Of a DNA stretch of 64,000 bases, positions 1 to 11,892 are shown piece after piece; position 1 is the stretch's first letter, and every line of letters begins with the position of its first letter. The stretch comes from Takakia lepidozioides (lineage: Eukaryota; Streptophyta; Takakiopsida; Takakiales; Takakiaceae): assembly GCA_030704615.1 (NCBI GenBank), contig CM060733.1:8928001-8992000 (forward strand). Direction: 5' to 3'. Made by a program: the position numbers and the translations under genes. The notes under the pieces are model-generated. The model ran no database searches, was not told the origin of the DNA, and was given only the letters and a program-made list of their open reading frames with translations.

Positions 1-168
1 AAAAAAAAGAACAAGACAGAGTTTGCAATACATGAAGACACCCACATACACAAAGACAAAATTAGCAAGTAGACGAACACACTCAGATAGACCACAGCAT
101 TCTTCTCTGAAATAGGGAGCCCCAAGGAACCCACGCAACCCTTGCCTGAAAATACACTGATTACTGAC

Positions 169-3100
169 CATTCATTTGTATGGGTGTGGCGATTTCTCTA
201 ACATCTGGTGTGCCCTTGACTGCAGATGGAGTTACTGGAGATTGGTCTGGCTGGCGAATAAAGAGAGCTCGTGGATTTTCTCGAGGAACAAACAATACAT
301 CTGCCTTGGGTGTGGTAGGTGTTTCTTCACCATCACTGAAAAAAGAAACCTGCAATGCAATTTTTAACACAACACAGTCAACACAGAGGTCTCTGCATGC
401 CAACACCAAATGAAAATATCTAAATGGTTGACTAGAGATTTTAAGTTTCCAAATTCATCACATAACCAATGAAGCCTTACATCATGTTACTTGCGAATCT
501 CATACTCCCTTGGTCACATATTCCACTCATACTTTATGAATACATTCTATATTAATTACTAGAATGCATCACCTGGAAATCAAAATCATTTAGTTCAAGT
601 CCCAAATACACAAAGCTGTCCGTCAGGCAAATCAGCGTTGATATGGAACCAAAGTTTACGCAACTAAAAAGCAACTAGAAAAACGAAGGAATGACATGAT
701 TACCTTCGGGCTGTCTTTCTTGGGATGATACCTCCTTGCATGCATCCGAACCTTGGATCGTTGTGTGATATGCCTTGGTGTCAGCAATGATGTTGTCCGC
801 ACTTGAGTAGGTTTCTCTGACACCTGTGGCAGTGAATCTAACTGTAAACATTCCTAGCTTTCAATGCAACCACTCAAACTGCATCATAAGAGCAAAGTCC
901 CTACCAAAGCTTACCATCTTCAGCATTATGACAACCCTTCAGTTAACCAGACGACAATATTAAACATCAAAAGCATAAAACTAGGCCTTTCAGTAATGCA
1001 TCAATAGACGCTTGCAAAGAAAGCAGTGAACTTACCGGCATACTTGAGATCCCATATTGAACTGATGGACCAGAGCCAGCACTACGACCAATCAACATTT
1101 GAGGCATGGCAGGCAAAGTCCCAAAAGGATTGGTCACCGGAGCAGGTGTTGCTGCCATAACATTCTGAGCAGGCCTGAAAAGCGTGCAACCAACCCAACT
1201 TTTAACACTGACTACACCTTGACTTCAGCAACATCCATTGCAAAATAAAAATGCCTCCAAATTGAAGCCGTCCAAACTTAGCAGAGAGTTTGCTGTTACA
1301 CTGATTAGTACAAAACTTGCACCCATCAAAGATAATTGATCACAGAACTATGCCCCTCCAATCTATCTGGAGCTAGATGCATATGGCTTTACAGATTTGC
1401 ATTTGGAGGTGGTTAATCTGTATGGGAGCTAGTTCCAAGCATGGTTCCTGATATAAAAGGACAAATAAACTTTCAAGCACCGGTGCGGCACAAATTGTTT
1501 AATTAGTATTATCTTTACAAGTTATGAGAAAAAATAGTGTGAGAAATTTCAAAGTTTCAGAGGAGAATCATACTGTTGTTGGCCGAATGCATTTTGCTGG
1601 CCATACGCTGGAGCTGATGGACCGAACATACTACCTGGCAATCAGGTCAAAAAATTTACAGGCCATATTTATGCAGGATAACATGCCAACACCTTCGAGG
1701 AAAAGAAAAGAGATACAGCTAAAAATAAGCTCATAACTAGCTGGTAAAACTACTGGAAATCTTCTCTGGGGACGTAAGGAACACCTTGGCTGCAGTATCA
1801 TCCATCATACAACGGATATTTCAAATCTACTATCCTTTTCAAGTAGATATGGCAAGTGTAATCACAAGAACACACTCCAGCCGCAATAGCAGAACAACAA
1901 ACAGAATCTGAAAGCCTGGGCTGGTGTATAATCCATCATACAACGGATATTTCAAATCCATCATGTCATTCTCAGAAACAAATGTAATCACAGGAATACA
2001 CCCCAGCCAGAACTGCATGTGAATGACAAAGAACTATAATATTGTGGATCCAAACCTATCCAACATAACTTATCTTCGCCTATCTTTCCTGCCCACCTAT
2101 CCCACAATGTCAGGCTATCTCTATTACCTTGCTGCGCAGGCTGAAAACTTGGAAAGCTAAAAGCCCCTGCTGTCTGGCCTGCTGCTGCTGATCCATATGA
2201 TCCAAACATTGAGGAAGGCTGCATTTAAGAAAGAAAACTTAGAATTGCATTATCCACAGCTACTAAAGGGCTCACACCAGAGATATCAACCATGCTGACC
2301 AGCTGATCAAAGGATGACCCACTCTTGTCCCATGGTCCCACTACAACTATTCCATTTTCCTTCTTTTAGTCATACTTTCTTTCACCCCGTGTTCTCTACA
2401 CCCTTTCCTGCTCCTTCCACCAGGCACACAAGGTCAATGGCCACACGTATGCGACAAGTTGAGTCTAATAAACCGGCACGAGTGCATGGCTCCTCCCCCA
2501 TCCCCCCACCCCCCTCTCTCTCCCTCTCTCTTTTACTACATTCTACACATCCAATAAGCCGTCCAGGCCTCACAGAGAAGCGGTAATTTCTTCCTACTTG
2601 TTCCAGCATGTCCACAAGAAAGATTTCATGCATGTCACTCCTAAGCCATACACCCTAAACCCTAAAAATGTCCACACGTACCGAAGATTGGGTAAGGCCA
2701 GCTGGCTTGGTCTGGGCAAAGATAGAGCCTGGTGCACTGCTGGTAAATAAGTTTGTACCAAACGCTGATGAGGCTCCTCCAAAAGCAGGTGTCCCAGTTG
2801 CTCCAAATGGCTGTGAGGCAGGAGTAGAAAAAAGACCGCCACCTGAAGATTGTGTGTTTCCAAACAAGCTACTTGCCCCGAAGGGCGACGATGTCCCGGT
2901 ATTAAAACCTGGGGTAGAGGAAGGGGTGCCAAATGCAGACCCAGAGCCAAAAGAAGGTGCACTGCTGCCACCAAACGAGTTGCTGAATAGTGGAGTTGAC
3001 TGTCCAAAGGCTGGGGTGGAGCTTCCGAAGAGAGAGGGAGTGGATCCCATCCCGAAGGTAGAAGTTGTGCTTGGTTGACCAAAAGCAGGAGTGGAAGCCG

Positions 3101-5843
3101 GTGTCCCAAAAGGCGATGATGGAGTATTTCCAAATGCTGTTGACCCAAATGTTGCCCCTGGTGTTGAACCAAAGCCAGGTGCAGCAGTAGCCCCCGCAAA
3201 TGTAGGCTTTGGGGTGAACAAAGCAGCAGTTGAAGAAGGTGCAAAGGGATTGGGAGTAGCAGACTGGCCAAAGCTTGTTGTTGCAGTCCCCCCGAAGGGA
3301 CTTGCTGCTTGGGGAGACTGTCCAAAGATGCTCCCACCTGCAGCCTGCTGCACACCTGCAGGATTTGGGCCACCTGCACAGAGAACTCCCAGTTATAAGC
3401 GGTAACTTAAGACAAAACTTGAGTCCAGATTTCAAAGATTGCTATCAGCATTCCTAGTCAACAGCCATCAGTTTGTCCTCTGACTAATACACCTTTGCAC
3501 AAACAAAAATGCTAGTTCCAAATGCCTTAGAGGTTCATTACAAATTTTGTAGCACCATATACACTGCAACCAACTAACAGACCTCCACAATTTAAAACAT
3601 CACTGAAGCTACTACTGTAAAATGAAGCTTGACAGGTATGTAGAAGCTCAAAACTGGCATGTCACCCTGAGAAACTTGCTCAACCCAACTGTTCTTGAAT
3701 AGACAGATGCCATAGATTACCACCATTCATTGCATGAGTTCTTGGATCTGTTCTAGCTTCACTCATAGACTGGTAAAAAAATGTGTTCCAACCTTTATCG
3801 TTTGCTTGATAGTCTTCCCACCTCAATTCCTCTGAGCTTTTGTTCTTATAAGCAGGCATGGCCGAAATGGACATGAGCCTCCCAGATTGGCCAACCACCC
3901 CTGAATCAGTGTCATTGGTGAATGCATAGGCTGTTGCCCTACTGCCACCTCGCTGTTGCCCTCCAAATGGTGAAGTCCCAAAAGTACCGAAAGAGGGAGC
4001 TGTGGGAGCTTTTGCAACAACACAAAAGAAGATGGTCAACGTGTGTCAAATCAAGTGTCAAATCAAATAAACATTGAACGATCAAGTCATGTAGAGCAAC
4101 TACGGACTGTGTGCAGACACCAAATAGCTGGAATGTTTCACCAGGAGATTTACTTCGAAAAATTCCCCGGTAAACTCCTGCGCAGTAAGGCCTAGTCCAA
4201 GCAAACCATGACAGACAATACATACCAAATGCAGAGCCAGTTTGTGCACCAAACGGAGATGCAGGCGGAGCGCTTCCAAAGACAGGAGGGGTAGGGCTTG
4301 CTCCGAATGCAGGTGCAGTCTGCCCAAACACAGAAGTGCCAAACACAGGCCCTGAAGCCCCAAATGCCGGGGTGGAGCTTGACCCGAAAGATGGAGTTGA
4401 CGATGACCCAAAGGTAGAAGCGGGCGCACCAAAAGCTGGGGATGGTGTCGAGCCAAATGCCGGAGTTGATTGCGCTCCAAAAGCTGGGGTTGTTGACCCA
4501 AATGGTTGACTGCCAAAAGAAGTCTGCGTTTGCCCAAAAGATGGTGACCCAAATGGATTCGATTGTGGCTGGGTTGCACCAAACCCACCAAAAGGAGAGG
4601 CTGGTTTTTGACCAAACACAGGGGTCCCTGCAGTAGTAAGGTTAGGTGAGTAGGATAAACTGGAACTCACATTCTCCAGATAAAAAAGCCAACAGTTGGT
4701 AGATACAAGTACTCAGAAAACAACGTAGCTGGTAGCTCATAGAAAAGATCTCATTTTGAAATGATCTACTGGTCATTCATGATGTTTAAGTAAGAGAAAT
4801 ACCAGATCCAAATGGAGTAGCAGTACTGCCGAAAGCTGGAGTTGATGATGAGGCCCCAAAGGCAGCAGATGAAGCGCCAAATGTCGATGGCTGAGTGGCG
4901 CCAAATACACCTGTAGCAGTTCCACTCCCAAATAGGGAGCTGCTGGTCTGGCCTCCAAATGGTGTTGTACTTCCAAATGGTTTTCCACCAAATGGATTAT
5001 TTGACTGGTTCATTCCAAATGGATTTGTGCTCGCACCAAAAGGATTAGAGGAAACTGGCGTGCCCCCAAATGGGTTAGTTGATGATGCCCCAAAGGCTGC
5101 CAAAAAATTCACAGATGGAGCAATCAATTTACAGCTCAGATATTGTAGTGATCTAACAAGGACGTCCCACAAACATCAAACACACCAGAGAAGGGCGTCT
5201 GACGTGACAGCAATGAGGTGGGCTTAATCTGCTGACAAAAGACAGGGACAAGATTCACAACTGCTCCTCAGCCAAGGAGAATACTGGTGCAAACCTCTGC
5301 AAAACATTGCAACAAATCCGCTGTGGAAAAATTCAAGGCCATTAAGGAAATAAAACCACATGCAAGTAACATCCAGACACCTCAAGAAAACTTTGAGCCA
5401 CTTGAACGCATACCTTTCCAACCTTAATGGAAGTTTAACTCTCTCAAGGCCTAATTGACAACACTAGAGTCTAGCTTCCAGGGTAACCTAGAAAACGATG
5501 GATGACACTAGAGAGGTCGTCACCTCCAAAGGTCTCTCAACGCCTTCACTACTGGTTTGAGAACCAGACGCTGTATGAGAACCAGATCAGGTGTCTGGGA
5601 GCTGACTATGATCTTGACACAGTAACTCAACTCGTATCACCTCGACAATCTTCTGGCATGCAAGGTAAGGCTGTCTATCTGAGGAGCTGAAAGAGAATCT
5701 CATAGAGTGATCTGGCAAAAGAACTTCAACATGAGCGACAGGTGGAGGAATAAGGTCAGAAGAAGGTCCCGGAGCGTTAATGCCAGACAAAAACAACATA
5801 GAAGCCAAGGATGATGGCACTTACGGCTGCTAGATCCGAACAT
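169..5843 (-). CDS. NUP98: Nucleoporin NUP98, FG-repeat and GLEBS part (C-terminus off the left edge)
   Basis: This is a nuclear pore FG nucleoporin that forms part of the permeability barrier and binds RAE1/GLE2. Coding exons on the minus strand can be joined in frame as 5843-5825, 5096-4803, 4627-4226, 4008-3793, 3373-2682, 2218-2128, 1634-1574, 1174-1036, 823-704 and 349-169. They give 2215 nt (about 738 residues) with GT donors and AG acceptors. The first exon encodes MFGSSS and continues into [12 protein letters not shown]. Residues 1-240 and 311-540 are dense in FG, PFG and SFG repeats. Exon 4 (about residues 239-310) carries a GLEBS motif, [20 protein letters not shown]. Exons 9-10 carry the plant linker with [15 protein letters not shown] and [12 protein letters not shown]. 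The last exon ends in phase 1 at a GT donor, so the autoproteolytic C-terminal domain lies beyond coordinate 1. No stop or frameshift was seen. The family assignment is firm; exon ends were placed by eye. Confidence 0.93.
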
Positions 5844-6790
5844 AGCACGCCCGCCGATCAACCTGCCCAGAAAAAACGCCCATTCTAAGACATCAGCAGC
5901 CTCCCACACAATCACTAGACAGATTCCATATCCAAGTAAGGACAACAGGACCAACCAGTTGGTAATGAAAAGATGCGTGGATAATAACACAACAAGAGAT
6001 TGTATTGACAGAACTAGTCTTCAACGGTGCACGAGTCTGGCAGCAAAGCCCCGAAGGGTCAGGAACTAGGGGACGTTACGAAGACCTCAGGCTACAGCCT
6101 GAACAGATATGCGCTACACATGCACAAATTGCTTGCCTAAAGGGATCAAAGAAAGACAGACGACATCGTCTCACAAACAGCAACACATAGCACAGACTGG
6201 CACTCAATCCCTACACGCCCAGCCTAACAACACAGTCTCAATTCCTTGCTTCCCGTCCCAAAAAAAAGAGACTCCGCATTACTTGACAGATCATAAATTC
6301 TTACGCGCAAACACACACAAAGCACAGGGAGGAGGGGGGCAAATCCCCACAGGTTCCTACACGCCCATCAATCTAAAACTACTCCCTGACAAAGCCTCTC
6401 ATCCCGGCTTTCCCGATGCGAGCCTTCCACTTCTCGGCACACAAGAACCAGATGTAGGCACAGAAACAAGCAGAGATACCTACGGAAGAAAATCCAACCA
6501 GCACTTACTTCGCACACTCCGATTTCCAAACCTCCTTGTCCGCCCACACGCGTACCCTTCAGTTTCTCTCCACAAAGGAACAGATTCTGGGCAAGAGAGG
6601 AGGAGGGAAGTCCCGGGGAGGAGTGAAGTGGAGTGGAGAGGAGGGGAAGGAAAGAGAGTAGGGCGGCCAGGCAATGGAGCGCTCACTCCCTTCGTTGCGA
6701 GGCAAACACGCAGAGCGTAGCGCGAGAGAGAAGAGTAACAGATAGGCCCTAAGGTACAGCCCCTATATCGGCCGCTATTGTGGCGCACTC
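5844..6790 (-). promoter_or_regulatory. NUP98 5' leader with probable UTR intron, and promoter
   Basis: Upstream of the NUP98 ATG (5843) a pyrimidine-rich acceptor (tttctgggcag) ends at 5863, leaving only a 19-nt leader on that exon. A strong donor (GTAAGTGC on the minus strand) lies at 6508-6503, so 5863-6508 is probably a 5'UTR intron. The GA/CT-rich block at 6509-6760 would then be the non-coding first exon and core promoter. A weak GATATAGG stretch near 6765 is the only TATA-like element seen. The splice signals are visible; the transcript model is inference. Confidence 0.5.
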
Positions 6791-7937
6791 TTTTCACCCT
6801 GCCTCCCTAATTCGAGTTCCCCCTCTAACCCTAGTCAATTCCCCTAGCCAAGATTTTGCAGTTTAGGTCTAGGATGGATAATCAGACCACTCAAAGACTT
6901 AAGTCCAAGGGATACGGTTGGGATGGATGGATTTTCTTTTTTTGGTCCCTTCCTTTTGCCAAAGTGGAAAATGAATCCTGGCCTACGTTTGCGATCCATG
7001 TGGCAAGAAAATGGCTTGTAAGAAGGGGAAAAAAAAAAAAGGCTTCTATGACTCCATCCTAGAGTGAATGCTAACCCTAATTGTGCAAGATTGATTATTT
7101 GTTCTAACATTTATCCGTTTGTGCTTTTCGTACCAATGTATAGCTCACGCCAAAAATACTCTGGTTTGGGTACTACAGAGACCCAAATTGCGAGTTACCT
7201 TGGAGGACAAGCTACTTACAAGCGACTACAATAGGTGACTAAAGGGTGACCGGCCCTAAGGGATTCATAGACCCAAAAAGGATGTAAGCCAATGAATAAT
7301 GGGCACTTACTCAAGGGGGTCTGGGCACCAGCTCACTAATTTTTCTTGGCATTATACCGGAGTGGGCAAATTTGAGGTTACGTCAAATTTGGGGTGGTGC
7401 CCAAATATCCAGGAGTGCAGGTTGACCAATCTTAGCAGTTCAGAACACCTAAGGGGCCTTAACACTACCGGATCCGGACAAAAGGGTACCCGACTTTGGC
7501 TTCTCAATAAACATACCCAACTGCTACTATTTGGGTTTCGGGGTAGCCTGTAGTCTATAGAGGCTCAAAGGTGTTGGTGTGCCACAATAGGATCCGGCCA
7601 AGCATGACCCCCTGCAATGGAGGGCTGAGAGTTAGAGGGTGGGATATTAGGTACGAGGTCCTACACTCAGATCAGATGTGGTCTAACATGTGAATGCTAA
7701 TATTAGGTACTTTTTTTAACCTTTTTTAAAAGGAAAGGGGATTGTAGCAGCCCTTTTAATCAAATTTGGAGCAAGGCAAAATAATTTTGTGGGGACATAC
7801 GACTTACAGGAAATGCGGAAGTTTCGGGAAGATCCCCATGATTGTATTGCCTTACGGCCCTGTCGAGGTTATTTTTTCCTCGCTTTTCTGATTTGATTAA
7901 CAGCGCCTCCGTCCCCTTTCTGTTAAAAAAAGGCCTT
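6791..7937. other. Intergenic, no gene recognised
   Basis: No coding exon with family features was found. There are A-runs near 7029 and T/A runs near 7709-7730. The open frames on both strands are short and lack recognisable motifs. Confidence 0.5.
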
Positions 7938-7987
7938 TGGGTCGGAATAGTACTGGGATGGGTGACCTCCCGGGAAGTCCCGGTGCT
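7938..7987 (+). repeat. 5S rRNA-derived fragment (3' half)
   Basis: The sequence contains AGTACTGGGATGGGTGACC followed by TCCCGGGAAGTCC. This corresponds to the intermediate element and C box of plant 5S rRNA. The 5' half of 5S is absent. It sits about 16 bp upstream of a tRNA-like block, so it is more likely part of a 5S-derived retroposon or a pseudogene than a functional 5S gene. Confidence 0.75.
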
Positions 7988-8003
7988 AAAAGAAAATACC
8001 AAC

Positions 8004-8076
8004 AGTCAGTAGCTCGGTTGGTAAAGTGCACTGAGTTGCCATCCGGATGACCCTGGGTCAAATCCTGCTACTTGAC
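8004..8076 (+). repeat. tRNA-like block with A- and B-box (SINE head or tRNA pseudogene)
   Basis: It contains an A-box-like TAGCTCGGTTGGTAAAG and a B-box-like GGGTCAAATCC at about normal tRNA spacing. The ends can pair (GTCAGTA with TACTTGAC) only with a bulge, and the T stem has mismatches. It resembles a tRNA-derived SINE promoter more than a working tRNA. Confidence 0.5.
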
Positions 8077-9254
8077 GGGTGTGGTACGCTCTTCTCCCCG
8101 TCTCTAGGGAGTGTCGCATCGGAAAGCCTTACGGCGAGGTTACTGAGAGGTTATTTTCTCCTCTCTCTATCAAGGGGCCTGATTTGTGAGCTGTCGCTCC
8201 CAGGTGTTTCCCTTTTTTTTCTTTTTTTTTTTAATTTTAAAAGAAAAAAGAAATGGGAATCCTTCTAGAAAGCCACCATGTGGCCAGCACGAACTAATTC
8301 AACAACTATCGATAGTGGGATTAGGAGGGTCCATCCTTGGACGCTTTCTTTGTGGGCACTCCAGTCGCCCCGAATCACCCCCAAGATTGAACCGCCCCTA
8401 CAAAACATGAGGGGTGGTTCCATGGAGACCCTTCTAATCACCCCTCCGTAAATCATGCCACCCTTCTATCGCACTCACTCTAATAAAATGAAGTGCCTAA
8501 CATTCCACAGCGAAACGAAGTTGGCGAAACTAAAAAATCTGCGAAACTAACACATAAAGAACGAGTAGCCCCTATACCTTATGAACATATTACCCTATAG
8601 GCATGGCTTTTTCTTAGGTCGTGCTCGCACGATGCCAGCCCCTTTTCATAATAGGTGCGAGAGTGGGCGGTGAGGCTTCACCTCAAATTTAAGGTCCTCG
8701 TCCATGGATAATTTTGCATGGCGAAACTCTGTACCAACCAGCCTGAGAAGACATTGTAGTTGAAAGGATGAATAGGTCACTTAAGTCTCCACCCATGTAT
8801 ATTTCCGCAGAACGAAACTCTGATCCATGAAAAGAGGTTGGGTAGCATGCAGTTAGGATGCACACAAACATAAAAGAATATGAAGAATGTCTGAACAGTT
8901 GATTTAGTCAGTGTTTGCTAACGTGGATCAAGTAGGGATAGCTTACTAATCTGTACCTAAACCTAAACCCACAACAAGGGTTTTTCAATGGGAAACCCAC
9001 CGTTGCTTAGGTTAGTTGTGCCCATATCACCAAATATTTCTCATTGCGAAACTCGCCGCCGCCACTATAGGTTTATGGTTTCTGGCTATACTAATGAAGG
9101 TTCCGCCTCGCTGAATTGGCGCATATGTACCGTATAAATGCACCAGTCCTCTATACCCGCTTATGGTTTGATTCCATTTTGAAAACATATAATTTCTATG
9201 ACCGAGGTTTAATTTGTTTAGGGTTTAGGGTTTGTTATTTGTTTGTTTAATTTG
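8077..9254. other. Intergenic, no gene recognised
   Basis: A T-rich run lies at about 8208-8240 and two TTTAGGG units at about 9216-9233. Short duplicated phrases recur at about 8690-8830 (CATGGATAATTTTGCATGGCG and CATGTATATTTCCGCAGAACG, both followed by AAACTCTG). No coding sequence was identified. Confidence 0.45.
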
Positions 9255-10013
9255 TTGCCAAAACAAGTGTAAATTATGGCGTTGCTTGACCCAAACTACC
9301 CTTTCGGTAGGAAGGTGAACACCTTTATGATATCCAACATGTGATTTTAACCCACCACCACTAGTGAAGCGGCTTGTGAGGAAGTGCTAACAGTGCAACC
9401 TCCTAGTGTTGTCCAAGGGATTCGAGCTATTAGGGTCCGGGATCGGGCCGTACTTTCCAGCCCTAATAGAGTTCTTAATATACAGCTTAAAAAAAAATGG
9501 ATTCGTTGCCAAAACAAGTGTAAATTATGGTGTTGTTTGATCCCAAAGGCCTACCCTCTGTACAACAAGGTGGACACTAGACACATTTATGACATCCAAC
9601 ATGTGATTTTAATCCACAACCACCAGTGAAGCAACTTGTGAGGAGGTGTCTAAGAATGCAACCTCCCACTGTTGTCCAAGGGATTCAAGCTATTAGGGTC
9701 CTGGTCAGGCTGTACTTTCCAATCCTGATAGAGCTCTTAACATACAACTTAAAAATATATGGATGTGTTGCCAAAACAAGTGTAAATTATGGCGTTGCTT
9801 GATCCCAAAGTACCCTTGGGCAGGAAGGTGGACATTAGGGGCCAAGGTCGGGTCGTACTTTCCAAAACTTACAAAAATGTGGATTCATTGCCAAAACAAG
9901 TGTAAATTTCGGTGTTGCTTGATCCCAAAGGAGCTACCTTTCGGCAAGAAGGTAGACGTTGGACACCTTTATGACATCCAACATGTGATTTTAACCCACA
10001 ACCACTAGTGATT
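9255..10013 (-). repeat. Tandem array of SINE-related units
   Basis: The phrase TTGCCAAAACAAGTGTAAAT starts at 9255, 9506, 9768 and 9888, so there are two units of about 251 and 262 bp, a 120-bp truncated one and a final one. Each full unit contains CATCCAACATGTGATTTTAA plus CAACCAC. Read on the minus strand, a unit matches the body of the SINE-like repeats at 10929-11106 and 60309-60495 (GTGGTTGTGGGTT, then a gene-free tail ending ATTTACAC/ATTTACGC). Confidence 0.75.
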
Positions 10014-10668
10014 ATCACTTGCTTGTTGGTCATCAAAGTAATGTAGCCTTCCAAACTGAATGGAGGCTGTGGTTAGCTTACCGGCCTAACAACCTAGGGC
10101 CCTACAGTTAGGCTTGATTTAAGAGAAATAATAAATGTTAACTGTGATTTGGTGCCTCACTTACGGTTAAGTGCATCAGTTTCACTTACCATTGGGTACC
10201 AGTTAACTGTATGTGGGGGGCACCACTTCCCTTTATATAGCATTAAGGATTGACACTAACGGCAAGTGGCCCAAAAACATTATAGCAATGTCTGCCCTGC
10301 CTACCCACCTCAGACCTAATCCAAAAATACCATCATAGCCCTCACACAACACCATAGGAGACAATATCGCATACTGCCCGGATGATGGTTGTCATTCATA
10401 ACATAAGAAATCACTTAACAATAATAATCAATATATGAATCGAGACGTTTGTTTTGTTTTGTTTCGTTTTGTAGATTTGAGATGTCCCAAACCGCGAGGC
10501 CCCAACCCCGGTGCGTGGTACCATTGGAAAGCCCTCGACGAGGAGGGGTGCACGGGCTTGGTCTCATGATTTTTGGACCTACAGTGTGGGAGATGTGGAA
10601 TTTCAAGTACTTTGGATCACTGAAAATTCCCAAAAAATAGCAAGGTGGGAATTCCTGGGACAATGGTT
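10014..10668. other. Intergenic, no gene recognised
   Basis: No coding motif was seen. A short GTTTT repeat occurs near 10449-10475. Confidence 0.4.
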
Positions 10669-10731
10669 GGAGCCTCGACAAGAGAGATATCAAGGGAAAG
10701 GTCTCCGGTTCAAATCTGGTCGTAGGCTCTG
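10669..10731 (+). repeat. Short tRNA-like hairpin with B box
   Basis: GAGCCT (about 10670) can pair with AGGCTC (about 10724). Between them is a good T arm, CCGG-TTCAAAT-CTGG. Only about 29 nt separate the acceptor strand from the T arm, against about 41 in a normal tRNA, so a D or anticodon arm is missing. It is probably a SINE or tRNA relic. Confidence 0.35.
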
Positions 10732-10928
10732 TAGAAGAAAAAAATGATTAGATATGGCTTGCTTCATATATTGATGCACTTGGACTTAGATGACATTGGA
10801 CACTTGGGCCAGCGGCAAAGGCTACCCTAGAGGTCGCACTTGGGCCTGGACATGGGAGAGGATATTGGATACATAGGATAGGCTTAGATGATACTTGACA
10901 CTTGGGCCAACGGCACAGGCTACCTTAG

Positions 10929-11106
10929 TAATATTTAATATTTGACGCCTCCCGAAGGATGCGTAAATTATGGTGTCTCTTCACCCCGAAGGGTTAGTGC
11001 CTTCCGCTAGGAAGGTGGTCACCTTTGTGACACCAAGGGTGGATTGAACCCACAACCACTTCTGAGGTGGTATGTGCCCATCACCACTGGGCTACAACTT
11101 GTTGTC
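10929..11106 (-). repeat. tRNA-derived SINE-like element, copy 1
   Basis: On the minus strand it starts GACAACAAGTTGTAGCCCAG, with an A-box-like stretch, then a B box GTGGGTTCAATCC. The body follows: TGGTGTCACAAAGGTG, then GACACCATAATTTACGC. The copy at 60309-60495 (plus) has the same order of blocks. A tandem derivative lies at 9255-10013. Confidence 0.7.
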
Positions 11107-11206
11107 CCACTTAACAATAGTTAGCCTAGCTGTTAGCTAAGTGGTAAGCGCGGCAGATATTACTCTAACTTTTTAGGCTATGTTAGCTTAGGGTGCGGCC
11201 CGGGGC

Positions 11207-11225
11207 GGGGGGGGGGGGGGGGGGG
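11207..11225 (+). repeat. 19-bp G homopolymer
   Basis: This is an uninterrupted run of 19 G in a G-rich setting. The length may be unreliable in an assembly, and the tract could form quadruplex structures. Confidence 0.8.
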
Positions 11226-11880
11226 AGAGGGCGGTCCTTACATTTTGATTTTTATTTTCTGAAAGAGGGAGACCAAAAAGAAAGAAAACCATTGATATAT
11301 TTTTTTATTTTATTTTTATTTTTTATTTTTTATTTTTATCAACAGGGGGATTAGGCCCTGGTTAACTTTATTATAATGTATTTTGTGGGACAAAGCCCTT
11401 ACATTGATATTCAGAACAAAGTTCGATGAGTCATTTACAGATGGATTTGCAAAATAAATTCATGTATATTATCCACATGCTTCTCATTGGAACAATAATA
11501 TCATGAATGCCCTCGTGTGGCAGAGGGGGCCGTGGGGGTTGGGAGCGCCCCTACCCGGACCCGCTAGTCTGCTGCTGGATCTACCCGGCAGTGTGTTGGG
11601 GACCACAAAACACATGAGCTAGTCTGCTGGGGCCCACAATATTCTAGCGACGACCGAAGGTCGGAAGCTAGTTTAGTGTAGAGCAGGAATAGGGTGCCAA
11701 AGTGCCACGTTTTCGTCGCCACGTCATCGTCGCCACGTTTCGTCGTCAAATTCTATCGAGTCTGCCCAAACTGCCCGCCCGAGAAACGCGAATCGAAGTC
11801 GTCACGCTAGTTTTTCGAAACTGCCCAACCTGCCCGTGTCTTGATCTTGTTGAACCGCAGGAGGGGTTTCACAAGCCGAT
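11226..11880. other. Intergenic, low complexity then CTGCCCG-rich repeat
   Basis: T/A-rich simple sequence at 11290-11345 is followed by a stretch containing CTGCCCAAACTGCCCGCCCG (about 11764-11783). That phrase is shared with 15618-15637 and resembles 30428-30510, which suggests a dispersed repeat rather than a gene. Confidence 0.4.
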
Positions 11881-11892
11881 TGCGATTTGCAG

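Noticed and set aside
1-160. A further NUP98 exon after the acceptor-like TTTTCAG near 147
   Set aside because: The intron would be only about 20 nt and the frame has no plant NUP98 similarity. The intron more likely runs off the window.
2594-3435. Long frames (177-261 codons) overlapping NUP98 on the minus strand, and Pro-rich frames on the plus strand
   Set aside because: They are other-frame shadows of the FG-repeat exon 2682-3373, whose simple composition leaves several frames open.
9216-9233. Telomere repeat TTTAGGG
   Set aside because: There are only two units (and two CCCTAAA units near 2652), too few to mean a telomere remnant.
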